64,000 nucleotides of DNA from Streptomyces sp. NBC_00341. Its GTDB lineage: Bacteria; Actinomycetota; Actinomycetes; Streptomycetales; Streptomycetaceae. How positions within the stretch are numbered: the first letter of the stretch is position 1; every line of letters starts with the position of its first letter. The notes beneath the pieces were generated by a model. The model was not told where the DNA came from, did no database searches, and was given only the letters and a program-made list of their open reading frames with translations. This document shows positions 23,605 to 31,107 of this stretch, in pieces. The stretch covers positions 3,596,001-3,660,000 of the forward strand of contig NZ_CP108002.1 of assembly GCF_041435055.1 (NCBI RefSeq). The letters run 5' to 3'. Both the position numbers and the translations under genes were made by a program.

Positions 23605-25278
23605 GTGGTCGCTCAGCCGTGGAAGAGGCCCGAGCTGGCTGACCAGCCTGACCTGAAGAAGCTGAACGATGAGCTCCACGATCTGAGGCTGGAAGCGGGG
23701 CTCCCGTCAGCCCGGACTATTCGCGACCGCGTCGGGAAGGATGCGCAGGACTACTGGATCGTGAATCACCAGGCAGTGCTGGACACCTTCCAGAAGCCGG
23801 ATCGGCCGCCGCGGGGCCGCCTTGAGGTCATCGTCCGTGTCCTGGCCGAAGCCGGTGGGCACGTCGTTGTAGACGGCGAGGTCAACCGTTTCAAGGACCT
23901 GTGGAAGCAAGTCGTCAGGGAAACAGTCGCCCAAGCGTCAGTACAGCCTCCAGCGGATAGAACGCCTGCCGACAATGACGACGTGAGCGACACGGCCGAC
24001 CATTCCGAGGACTTGCCGAAGCAGGACACCAAGGATTCAAGCCGGCGGGCAACGAAAGAGCCACCGGTCGGCGGGGAGGCACCATCCAACCCTGACCGAG
24101 CCTCTGCGCAGTTCAACTACGCAGAGGAGTCGTTGAAGGGGCTGATCCTCAACGCAGCGCAGGCCCTTTGGTACGACACGGACGCGTTGAGAGTGTTTCT
24201 TGGTGTGGTACGCCGTAGTGAAGGCTTCGCCAAGATGGCTGATGCCGCAGAGGAGCGACGGCCAGCTAACGCAACGTTCTACGGCGTGAAGAGCAGAGAG
24301 TTCGAGGTGCCTTACTCTCCGGCGCGACTAGAGCTGGTCACGCTGCATCGCCGCCTTGACGAACACAGGTCGAAGCGCAAGTGGTCCTTCACCGACATGG
24401 AGAAGCAGACGGGCGTCTCGTCGGATGCGTGGATCCGCTGGTACACCCACGATGAGTTGCCCGAGCGTGAGGCGCTCGTCGCGTTCTCTCACATGGCAGG
24501 ACTCCAGATGGAGGATCACGTCCTGTTGCTCGGTCTTTGGGACGCGGCCAGTGCTGCCTTGGAGGCGCAGGAGCGCTCTGACGTATTGCCGTCCAGTATC
24601 AGCTTCGACGAGGCGTGGGCAATGCGTGACCCTGCGGCACCGAGGATGTGGGCACTCACAGGAGTCGGGGGCATCGGAGACGGGAATCTGGCCGTGTATG
24701 GCCCTGATCTTGCCTCCGGTACGGCTCCCGCCTTCGCCGTGGCCGGGCCCTCAGGATCGGGTCGCTCCACGGCACTGGTGACCATCGCACGCTCTCTGCT
24801 CGCATCGGGCAACCAACTCGTGTTGGCCACGCCCAAGCCGTCACCTCTACGGGAGTTGGCTGATCGAGACGGCGTGGTGGCCTGCTTCGATCAAGACGAC
24901 ATCGGGCACGACGAGCTCGAAGAGGCATTGTCGGAGGCATCTGCTGAGCAGCCGATCGTTGTCGTGATGGACGACGCACAGGTCTTGGACGAGTGCGATG
25001 CCCGGCGAGTGCTGCGGAACCTGCTGAAGCACGGCTTCGACGAGGGTGTGGCGCTGGTCCTGGCAGGAGATGAGGACAAGCTCCGCCCGCACTATCCCTG
25101 GTTGGACAGGGCGAAGAGAGCCCACCGCGGCCTCCTTCTGTCCCCCCAGCAGCGGCACGCCGGTGATTGGATCGGCATCAAGACGGGAGACTCCGTTGTA
25201 GGCAGCCCAATCACTCCTGGCCGGGGATGGCTGCACCTTGGGGACGGCAATCTCATGGCAGTGACCGTGCCGTATTGA
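23605..25278 (+). CDS. HTH protein fused to a stand-alone FtsK/SpoIIIE third-ATPase-type domain
   Basis: 557 residues. The N-terminal region (about 15-75) LNDELHDLRLEAGLPSARTIRDRVGKD...HQAVLDTF resembles the N-terminal HTH of actinomycete STAND/conflict proteins. An acidic linker follows, then a second HTH-like segment FTDMEKQTGVSSDAWIRWYTHDELP (about 262-287). The C-terminal ~220 residues match the last ATPase domain of FtsK/SpoIIIE/EccC-type proteins: FAVAGPSGSGRSTAL (about 378-392), LATPKPSPLRELADRDGV, Walker B PIVVVMDDAQVL and HRGLLLSPQQ. The Walker A lysine is Arg (GPSGSGRST). GTG 23605 with AGAGGGCAGAG upstream is chosen over the frame opening at 23518. The role is unknown. Confidence 0.75.
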   Translation: MVAQPWKRPELADQPDLKKLNDELHDLRLEAGLPSARTIRDRVGKDAQDYWIVNHQAVLDTFQKPDRPPRGRLEVIVRVLAEAGGHVVVDGEVNRFKDLWKQVVRETVAQASVQPPADRTPADNDDVSDTADHSEDLPKQDTKDSSRRATKEPPVGGEAPSNPDRASAQFNYAEESLKGLILNAAQALWYDTDALRVFLGVVRRSEGFAKMADAAEERRPANATFYGVKSREFEVPYSPARLELVTLHRRLDEHRSKRKWSFTDMEKQTGVSSDAWIRWYTHDELPEREALVAFSHMAGLQMEDHVLLLGLWDAASAALEAQERSDVLPSSISFDEAWAMRDPAAPRMWALTGVGGIGDGNLAVYGPDLASGTAPAFAVAGPSGSGRSTALVTIARSLLASGNQLVLATPKPSPLRELADRDGVVACFDQDDIGHDELEEALSEASAEQPIVVVMDDAQVLDECDARRVLRNLLKHGFDEGVALVLAGDEDKLRPHYPWLDRAKRAHRGLLLSPQQRHAGDWIGIKTGDSVVGSPITPGRGWLHLGDGNLMAVTVPY

Positions 25279-25469
25279 GGGTTGCCCCTGATCTGACGGC
25301 GCCCGCTCCGCGTAGCCCGCAGAGGCGGCAGGAGATCGTGTGGAACGGATTCAGCACACATGAGGCCGGGAAACCTCGCGAAAACGTGAGATCTACGAGG
25401 GGAGTTTTCCCAGGCCAGACACCCTGCACCCGACGTTTATGCAGGTCACAGCCTTGATCAGGGAAAACC

Positions 25470-25506
25470 CCTAAAGCGGGTGTCGCAGGTTCGAATCCTG
25501 CCGGGG
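25470..25506 (+). repeat. attR core (37 bp, tRNA-Arg 3' part)
   Basis: Exact copy of 15623-15659. It continues CACCA after four Gs, whereas the tRNA copy has five Gs and CACAG. The chromosomal side therefore retains the original CCA-like end but has lost one G. There is no tRNA 5' half here. Confidence 0.9.
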
Positions 25507-25523
25507 CACCACGCTTTACCACC

Positions 25524-25551
25524 CCTCCCTGGGGTTTCTCCCCCAGGGAGG
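25524..25551 (+). terminator. original tRNA-Arg terminator, now beyond attR
   Basis: CCTCCCTGGGG (25524-25534), loop TTTCTC, CCCCAGGGAGG (25541-25551), a perfect 11-bp stem. Confidence 0.75.
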
Positions 25552-25560
25552 AGTCCCGCT

Positions 25561-25587
25561 CGGCCTCGGACTTCTCGTCCGGGGCCG
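25561..25587 (+). terminator. second hairpin with T run
   Basis: CGGCCTCGGAC (25561-25571) pairs with GTCCGGGGCCG (25577-25587) with one G-T pair; TTTG follows. Confidence 0.6.
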
Positions 25588-25762
25588 TTTGCGTGCGCGG
25601 ACGCGGGAGTTGCCGCCCCAATCCGGCCCACGGGTCAGATCCGGCCCACGGATCAGCACCACCCGGCACGACCCCCGCGCGGGGCATCCGGCACGACGCG
25701 GGCTCATACCCGACTTCGCCGGGGCCCTGATCGGGGCCACCGCCTCGTTCACCGCGTCTCGC

Positions 25763-26185
25763 TCACGCCGTGGCCTCCGGGGCGATCTCCTTGATCAGGC
25801 CCTCGATCAGGGTCTTGATCTCGTCGCGGACGGCGCGGACGGCTTCCACGCCCTGGCCGGCCGGGTCGTCGAGCTTCCAGTCGAGGTAGCGCTTGCCGGG
25901 GAAGACGGGGCAGGTGTCGCCGCAGCCCATCGTGATGCACACGTCGGACTCGCGGACCGCGTCGACGGTGAGGGTCTTCGGGGTCTCGGCGGAGATGTCG
26001 ATGCCGACCTCGGCCATCGCCTCGACGGCGGCGGGGTTGACGGAAGTGCCCGGGTTCGAGCCGGCGGAACGGACCTCGACACGGTCCCCGGCCAGTCGGG
26101 TCAGCCAGGCAGCCGCCATCTGGGAGCGGCCGGCGTTGTGGACACAGACGAACAGGACGGACGGCTTGCCGGAGGAGTCGGCCAT
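25763..26185 (-). CDS. arsC: arsenate reductase ArsC (LMW-phosphatase type)
   Basis: 140 residues. The P-loop VCVHNAGRSQ (about 13-22, Cys-x5-Arg) and the C-terminal CGDTCPVFPG pair of cysteines (about 82-91) are those of thioredoxin- or mycothiol-coupled arsenate reductases, which turn arsenate into arsenite for export. The ATG at 26185 is chosen; the frame to 26245 would cross the promoter. It is divergent from arsR. The shared gap contains a short palindrome, so ArsR probably represses both sides. Confidence 0.92.
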   Translation of the reverse strand: MADSSGKPSVLFVCVHNAGRSQMAAAWLTRLAGDRVEVRSAGSNPGTSVNPAAVEAMAEVGIDISAETPKTLTVDAVRESDVCITMGCGDTCPVFPGKRYLDWKLDDPAGQGVEAVRAVRDEIKTLIEGLIKEIAPEATA

Positions 26186-26248
26186 GGTGATCGTTCTCTC
26201 TCGTCGTACGGCGGAACCCCGCCCGCAAATGACTTCAGTCCCCACTGG

Positions 26249-26280
26249 TATCAGCGGATGGTGATGTGAGAGTATCAGCG
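26249..26280. promoter_or_regulatory. candidate ArsR operator
   Basis: ATCAGC-GGAT-GGTGAT (26250-26265) is an imperfect palindrome, and TATCAGCG recurs at 26249 and 26273, 24 bp apart. The site lies directly upstream of the arsR ATG and opposite arsC. Inferred from symmetry and position. Confidence 0.5.
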
Positions 26281-26281
26281 C

Positions 26282-26590
26282 ATGCTGACTTCAGTCGATC
26301 CTGATCTGATCCGGGTGCTGGGCGATCCGCTCCGCCTCCGGATCGTGACCCTGCTGGCGCGCGAGACGCTCTGCACGACGCACCTGGTCGAGGAGACCGG
26401 CGCGAAGCAGACCAACCTCTCCAACCACATGAAGGTCCTGCGCGAGGCGGGTGTGGTGGAGACCGAACCCTGCGGGCGCTTCACCTACTACAGGCTCAAG
26501 CCCGAGGTCCTGGCCGGACTCTCCGAGCAGTTCGCCGCACTGGCCGACTCCGCCCGTACCGCTTCCGGGAACAAAAGGGCCTGCCCGTGA
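26282..26590 (+). CDS. arsR: ArsR-family metalloregulator
   Basis: 102 residues. Winged helix: LIRVLGDPLRLRIVTLLARETLCTTHLVEETGAKQTNLSNHMKVLREAGVVETE (about 8-62). The usual ELCVCDL arsenite site is replaced by ETLCTTHL, a single Cys in that helix; further cysteines are at EPCGR and the C-terminal RACP. It may therefore use a different arsenite-binding arrangement. It overlaps the acr3 start as GTGA and begins the arsenic operon. Confidence 0.9.
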   Translation: MLTSVDPDLIRVLGDPLRLRIVTLLARETLCTTHLVEETGAKQTNLSNHMKVLREAGVVETEPCGRFTYYRLKPEVLAGLSEQFAALADSARTASGNKRACP

Positions 26591-27708
26591 CCTCCGCCGA
26601 ACCCACCATCTCTCCCGCTCCGGTCGGCGGTGGGGACGACTCGATCGTCAAGAAGCTCTCCACCCTCGACCGCTACCTCGCGGTGTGGATCCTGCTCGCC
26701 ATGGCCGTCGGTCTCGGCCTGGGCCGGCTGATCCCGGGGATGAACGACGCGCTCGCGAAGATCGAGACCGGCGGGATCTCCCTGCCGATCGCACTCGGCC
26801 TGCTGGTCATGATGTATCCGGTGCTGGCCAAGGTCCGCTACGACAGGCTCGACACCGTCACCGGCGACCGCAGGCTGATGGTGTCCTCGCTGGTCATCAA
26901 CTGGCTCGTCGGGCCCGCCGTCATGTTTGCCCTGGCCTGGATCTTCCTGCCCGACCTGCCCGAGTACCGCACCGGCCTGATCATCGTGGGCCTCGCCCGC
27001 TGCATCGCCATGGTCATCATCTGGAACGACCTCGCCTGCGGCGACCGCGAAGCCGCCGCCGTCCTCGTCGCCCTCAACTCGGTCTTCCAGGTCCTGGTCT
27101 TCGGCGTGCTCGGCTGGTTCTACCTCGACCTGCTGCCCCAGTGGCTCGGTCTCGGAGACGGACAGGGGCTCGACGTACCCGTGTGGCACATCGCGCTGAA
27201 CGTCATCGTCTTCCTCGGCGTCCCGCTACTCGCCGGCTTCCTCACGCGCCGCATCGGTGAGAAGAGGATGGGGCGCGAGTCGTACGAGGCGAAGTTCCTG
27301 CCGAGGATCGGTCCGTGGGCGCTGTACGGGCTGCTGTTCACGATCATCATCCTGTTCGCGCTGCAGGGGAAGACGATCACCTCGCAGCCGCTGGACGTCG
27401 TACGGATCGCACTGCCGCTGCTGGTGTACTTCGCGATCATGTTCTTCGGGTCCTTCCTGCTCGGCAAGGCACTCGGACTCGCCTACGACCGCACGGCGAC
27501 GCTGGCCTTCACCGCGGCGGGCAACAACTTCGAGCTGGCCATCGCGGTCGCCATCGCCACCTTCGGCGTCACCTCCGGCCAGGCACTGTCCGGGGTCGTC
27601 GGCCCGCTCATCGAGGTGCCTGTCCTGATCGGCCTGGTGTACGTGGCACTGGCCTGGCGCAAGAAGTTCGCACCGGCAGCACTCACCACCCCGGAAGGGA
27701 ATGCCTGA
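26587..27708 (+). CDS. acr3: ACR3-family arsenite efflux transporter
   Basis: 373 residues, ten predicted membrane helices. GLARCIAMVIIWNDLACGD (about 138-156), which holds the conserved Cys of helix 4 that binds As(III), and FTAAGNNFELAIAVAIATFG (about 310-329) are hallmark ACR3 segments. It exports arsenite made by ArsC using the membrane potential. The GTG start overlaps arsR, and the stop overlaps the next ATG as TGATG, so expression is coupled. Confidence 0.93.
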   Translation: MTSAEPTISPAPVGGGDDSIVKKLSTLDRYLAVWILLAMAVGLGLGRLIPGMNDALAKIETGGISLPIALGLLVMMYPVLAKVRYDRLDTVTGDRRLMVSSLVINWLVGPAVMFALAWIFLPDLPEYRTGLIIVGLARCIAMVIIWNDLACGDREAAAVLVALNSVFQVLVFGVLGWFYLDLLPQWLGLGDGQGLDVPVWHIALNVIVFLGVPLLAGFLTRRIGEKRMGRESYEAKFLPRIGPWALYGLLFTIIILFALQGKTITSQPLDVVRIALPLLVYFAIMFFGSFLLGKALGLAYDRTATLAFTAAGNNFELAIAVAIATFGVTSGQALSGVVGPLIEVPVLIGLVYVALAWRKKFAPAALTTPEGNA

Positions 27709-27959
27709 TGGACTGCCTCGACTGCCGCACCGCAGGAACGAGCAGCCCCACGGTCGGCATCTGCCAGGGCTGCGGAGCAGGGATCCGCGCGGCACATGCC
27801 CGCATCGCGCAACCAGGCGTACGCCCGGGCAGCCTGCTCGGAACCCCGGGTGAGGCCAGGGCACGCAGGGTGCTGTGCCCGGTGTGCGCCGCAGCCGAGG
27901 CTCCGAGCACGACAGCCCTGACGCCGCGACCGGGCAGCATGGCAGCCCTGACGCCGTGA
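27708..27959 (+). CDS. small Cys-pair (zinc-ribbon-like) protein, DUF2180-like
   Basis: 83 residues. CLDC (3-6), CQGC (about 19-22) and CPVC (about 57-60) are three CxxC pairs, suggesting a zinc ribbon. The opening MDCLDCRTAG...GICQGCGAGI resembles DUF2180 proteins, which are of unknown function. The ATG overlaps the acr3 stop and its stop overlaps the arsO GTG, so it is an integral operon member. The C-terminal 20 residues (PSTTALTPRPGSM) look disordered. It may bind metal or arsenite. Confidence 0.65.
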   Translation: MDCLDCRTAGTSSPTVGICQGCGAGIRAAHARIAQPGVRPGSLLGTPGEARARRVLCPVCAAAEAPSTTALTPRPGSMAALTP

Positions 27960-29017
27960 CCCGGCAAACGGACGTGGTGGTGATCGGCGGCGGGCAGGCC
28001 GGACTCGCCGCCGGATACCACCTGCGTCGCAAGAAGCTGGACTTCGTGGTCCTGGACGCGCAGGGCGCACCCGGCGGAGCCTGGCAGCACACCTGGGACT
28101 CGCTGCACCTTTTCTCACCGGCCGCCTTCTCCTCACTGCCCGGCCGTCTCATGCCGGCCCGGCCGGGCCACGAGTACCCGGACGCCGGGCACGTCGTGGA
28201 GTACCTGAGCGACTACGAGCAGCGCTACGAACTGCCCGTTCACCGCCCGGTCCGGGTCCTGCGGGTACGCCGGGACGGCGATCGGCTGCGGGTGGAGACG
28301 GACGACGGCGTCTGGTCCGCCCGAGCGGTCGTCTCGGCGACAGGCACCTGGTGGCGCCCCTTCCTGCCCGCCACCCCCGGCCGGAACGTCTACGCCGGCC
28401 ACCAGTTGCACACCACCGGCTACCGGCGGCCGTCCGACTTCGCCGGGCAGCGGGTCGTCGTGGTCGGCGGCGGGAACTCGGGGGCGCAGATCGCCGCAGA
28501 CCTCTCCGCCCACGAGGGCGTCGATCTGACCTGGGTCACCCGGCGCCCGCCGCGCTTTCTTGCTGACGACATCGACGGCCGGGCCCTGTTCGACGCCGCG
28601 ACCGCCCGGCGCCGCGCCCTGGACGAAGGACGCGGCGACACCGGCGGCGTCGCCTCTCTGGGCGACATCGTCGCCGTCCCGCCCGTCCGCGAGGCACGGG
28701 ATGCCGGGCTGCTCAAGGCGTCTGCGATGTTCACCCGGCTCACCGCCGACGGCATCGAGTGGGCGGACGGCACCCGGGCCGCAGCCGACGCCGTGATCTG
28801 GTGCACCGGCTTCCGGCCGGCACTGTCCCACCTCGCCCCACTGGGCCTTCGTGGACCACGCGGCCACATCCCCACACACGGCACGCGGGCGGCCGACGAA
28901 CCGCGCCTGCACCTGCTCGGCTACGGCGACTGGACCGGCCCCGCCTCCGCCACCCTCATCGGCGTCGGTCGCCCGGCCCGCGATGCGGCTCAGCAGATCA
29001 CCGGGCTACTGACCTGA
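27956..29017 (+). CDS. arsO: ArsO-type flavin-dependent monooxygenase
   Basis: 353 residues. FAD-binding VVVIGGGQAGLAAGYHLRR (about 7-25), GAWQHTWDSLHLFSPAAFSSLPG (about 43-65) and the NADPH-binding VVVVGGGNSGAQIAADL (about 163-179) match ArsO proteins of actinomycete ars operons. The chemistry is not settled; a role in arsenical oxidation or redox is presumed. The start is GTG 27956, overlapping the small Cys protein; the longer frame from 27875 lies inside it and is rejected. Confidence 0.82.
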   Translation: MTRQTDVVVIGGGQAGLAAGYHLRRKKLDFVVLDAQGAPGGAWQHTWDSLHLFSPAAFSSLPGRLMPARPGHEYPDAGHVVEYLSDYEQRYELPVHRPVRVLRVRRDGDRLRVETDDGVWSARAVVSATGTWWRPFLPATPGRNVYAGHQLHTTGYRRPSDFAGQRVVVVGGGNSGAQIAADLSAHEGVDLTWVTRRPPRFLADDIDGRALFDAATARRRALDEGRGDTGGVASLGDIVAVPPVREARDAGLLKASAMFTRLTADGIEWADGTRAAADAVIWCTGFRPALSHLAPLGLRGPRGHIPTHGTRAADEPRLHLLGYGDWTGPASATLIGVGRPARDAAQQITGLLT

Positions 29018-29076
29018 ACGGCCACGGCACACTGGACGCATGCGGGTCGAAGTCGTGGTCGTGAGGGAATGCCCGA

Positions 29077-29442
29077 TCAGGTGCGCAGGTCGAGCATGGC
29101 GGACATGGCCGCCACGACGGGCGGCGCGACCTTGTAGTACACCCAGGTCCCGCGCCGTTCCGAGGTCAGCAGGCCGGCCTCGCGCAGCTTCTTGAGGTGA
29201 TGGGACACGGTCGGCTGGGAGACACCGACGTCGGAGATGTCGCACACACACGCCTCACCGCCCGCATGCGAGGCGACCTTGGAGAACAGGCGCAGCCGCA
29301 CCGGGTCGGACAGCGCCTTGAACATCACGGCCATCTTCTCGGAGTCGGCCTGCGACAGCTCCCCCGCGGTGATCGGCGGGCAGCACGGCACGACCGTTCC
29401 GGCGTCCGGCACCGGCAGCTGCACCATCCCTGAATTCGACAT
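29077..29442 (-). CDS. ArsR/SmtB-family regulator with CxC site
   Basis: 121 residues. ALSDPVRLRLFSKVASHAGGEACVCDISDVGVSQPTVSHHLKKLREAGLLTSERRGTWVYYKV (about 42-105) is the winged helix with ACVCD, equivalent to the arsenite-binding ELCVCDL. A second Cys pair (PCCPP, about 19-23) may supply a third ligand. It is divergent from the Cys-tailed flavoprotein. This second ArsR differs clearly from the one at 26282, so the region holds two separately regulated units. Confidence 0.9.
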   Translation of the reverse strand: MSNSGMVQLPVPDAGTVVPCCPPITAGELSQADSEKMAVMFKALSDPVRLRLFSKVASHAGGEACVCDISDVGVSQPTVSHHLKKLREAGLLTSERRGTWVYYKVAPPVVAAMSAMLDLRT

Positions 29443-29443
29443 A

Positions 29444-29491
29444 TGTCTATGTTGACACTCATCGATACCGGTGGCAAGCTCCGAATATCGA
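29444..29491. promoter_or_regulatory. candidate operators between arsR2 and flavoprotein
   Basis: TGTC-TATGTT-GACA (29444-29457) begins 2 bp upstream of the arsR2 start codon. TCGATA (29462-29467) and TATCGA (29486-29491) form a second inverted pair. The gap is AT-rich compared with its surroundings. Inferred ArsR control of both genes. Confidence 0.5.
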
Positions 29492-29546
29492 CAGCAATCG
29501 AAACAGCGGCCGGGAACGGTCGCCGATCCCGGAGGACATCACCGCC

Positions 29547-30944
29547 ATGACCACCACTGCAGACCTCCCGGTTGTCGTCGTCGGCGCCGGCCCCGCCGGA
29601 CTGGCGGCCGCCGCTCACCTCGTCGAGCGCGGCATCGAGCCGCTGGTCCTGGAGACCGGACCCGGCGCCGCCACCGCGGTACGCGGCTGGTCGCACGTGC
29701 GGCTGTTCTCGACCTGGAGCGAGCTCGTCGACCCGGCCGCGGAGAAGCTGCTGGCAGCCACTGGATGGACTCGGCCGGACGCGGACACCTACCCCACCGG
29801 CGGGGACTGGGCCGAGCAGTACCTCCAGCCGCTCGCCGATGCCCTCGGGCACAAGGTCCGCTACGGGGCGACCGTCACCGACGTCTCCCGCCTCGGCCGC
29901 GACCGGATCGTCGACGCCGACCGCGAGCAGCAGCCCTTCACCCTTCGCGTCACGCGCGCCGACGGCACCGAGGAACGGATCTTGAGCCGCGCCGTGATCG
30001 ACGCCTCCGGCACCTGGTCCACCCCGAGCCCGATCAGCGCCGACGGGCTTCCCGCCCTGGGCGAGCGCGCCGCCTCCGCCCGGATCTCCTACCGCATCCC
30101 CGACCTGGAGGACCCCGCCGTCCGTGCCCGGTACGCCGGAAAGCGCACCGCCGTCATCGGCTCCGGGGCCTCCGCGTTCACCGCACTGGCCACCCTCGCC
30201 GGTGTGGCGAAGGACGAGCCCGGCACCCACTCGGTGTGGATCCTGCGCCGCGGCATCAGCGGCTCCACCTTCGGTGGTGGAAGCGCCGACCAGCTCCCCG
30301 CGCGTGGCGCCCTGGGGCTGGCCGCGAAGGCCGCCGTCGACGACGGGTACGCCGACGCCGTCACCGGATTCCGCACCGAGGCCGTCGAGCCCGCCGCCGA
30401 CGGCCGGCTGGTGCTCGTCGGTGCGGACGGCCGGCGCCTGGACCCGGTGGACGAGGTCATCGTCCTGACGGGCCTGCGCCCCGACCTGTCGTTCCTGTCG
30501 GAGCTCCGCCTCGCCCTGGACGAGCGCCTGCAGGCACCGGTGGAGCTCGCACCCCTCATCGACCCGAACCAGCACTCCTGCGGCACGGTCTACCCGCACG
30601 GCCACCGCGAACTGTCCCACCCCGAGCAGGGCGTCTACCTGGTCGGCATGAAGTCCTACGGACGGGCCCCGACCTTCCTCGCCATGACCGGCTACGAGCA
30701 GGTCCGCTCCGTCGCCGCCGCCCTCGCGGGCGACACGGAGGCCGCCGACCGCGTCGAACTCGCCCTCCCCGAGACCGGGGTCTGCGGCGGCGCCGGACTC
30801 TTCGACGAACCCGCCGCCGGTCGAGGCGACGAGGGCGGCTGCTGCGCTCCGGCGGCGCCCGCCCTCGTACAGATCGGCACCGGCCTCTCCCTGCCGGTAG
30901 CGGTCGCCGAGGACACGGCGTCCGGCGGGTGCTGCGGGTCCTGA
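29547..30944 (+). CDS. FAD/NAD(P)-binding oxidoreductase with Cys-rich tail, arsenic-associated
   Basis: 465 residues. VVVGAGPAGLAAAAHLVERGIEPLVLE (about 10-36) and a second Rossmann VIGSGASAFTALATLA (about 204-219) show a two-dinucleotide flavoprotein. VILTGLRPDLSFL near 310 is typical of pyridine-nucleotide oxidoreductases. The last 60 residues carry VCGG, GGCCAP and a terminal GGCCGS, an unusual cysteine tail that could bind arsenite or pass electrons. ATG 29547 has GGAGG upstream. Divergent from the CxC ArsR, so it is probably arsenite-inducible. Confidence 0.75.
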   Translation: MTTTADLPVVVVGAGPAGLAAAAHLVERGIEPLVLETGPGAATAVRGWSHVRLFSTWSELVDPAAEKLLAATGWTRPDADTYPTGGDWAEQYLQPLADALGHKVRYGATVTDVSRLGRDRIVDADREQQPFTLRVTRADGTEERILSRAVIDASGTWSTPSPISADGLPALGERAASARISYRIPDLEDPAVRARYAGKRTAVIGSGASAFTALATLAGVAKDEPGTHSVWILRRGISGSTFGGGSADQLPARGALGLAAKAAVDDGYADAVTGFRTEAVEPAADGRLVLVGADGRRLDPVDEVIVLTGLRPDLSFLSELRLALDERLQAPVELAPLIDPNQHSCGTVYPHGHRELSHPEQGVYLVGMKSYGRAPTFLAMTGYEQVRSVAAALAGDTEAADRVELALPETGVCGGAGLFDEPAAGRGDEGGCCAPAAPALVQIGTGLSLPVAVAEDTASGGCCGS

Positions 30945-31107
30945 ACCACCGCGCCCCGGTCACCGCGCTGACCCGCTGGTGGGCCCTTGGTGATCGGCCT
31001 GCCCCGGCCAACACGCCGAAGCCTCAGGGCTGACGGGGCATTCCCCCGGGCTGGGACAGCGAAGGAGCGTGCCCGGGCGTTGCGGCCGCTGTGATACGAA
31101 CTGGCAC

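Larger units (their letters stand above)
15623..25506. mobile_element. decayed tRNA-integrated genomic element (~9.9 kb)
   Basis: Bounded by a 37-bp exact direct repeat of the tRNA-Arg 3' part (15623-15659 and 25470-25506). This is the standard outcome of tyrosine-integrase insertion into a tRNA 3' end, leaving the gene functional at attL. Next to attL are a frameshifted small gene, an integrase pseudogene and a relaxase-like fragment. No intact replication, TraB-type transfer or excision gene is seen. The cargo (16985-25278) consists of glycosyltransferases, a P-loop kinase, an XRE regulator, a peptide deformylase, a mini-membrane protein and an HTH/FtsK-type protein. It is probably immobile now. 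Confidence 0.88.
25279..25762. other. attR region and displaced tRNA terminator, no gene
   Basis: The element part (25279-25469) contains a loosely inverted pair, TTTTCCC (25405-25411) and GGGAAAA (25461-25467), about 50 bp apart, possibly integrase arm sites. Beyond attR come CACCA and two hairpins. From about 25590 to 25762 the DNA is GC-rich with no convincing gene. Confidence 0.5.

Noticed and set aside
16985..25278. Complete phage-like DNA hypermodification pathway
   Set aside because: Although a phage-type glycosyltransferase and a P-loop kinase are present, no base hydroxylase, hydroxymethylase or polymerase-linked gene is seen. It is kept only as a hypothesis.
25470..25506. Second tRNA-Arg gene
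   Set aside because: Only the 3' part is present, with no acceptor 5' strand or D arm; it is the attR repeat.
15623..25506. Functional integrative conjugative element
   Set aside because: Integrase broken, relaxase only a fragment, no replication initiator or TraB-like septal translocase. The FtsK-type protein has only a single degenerate ATPase domain.
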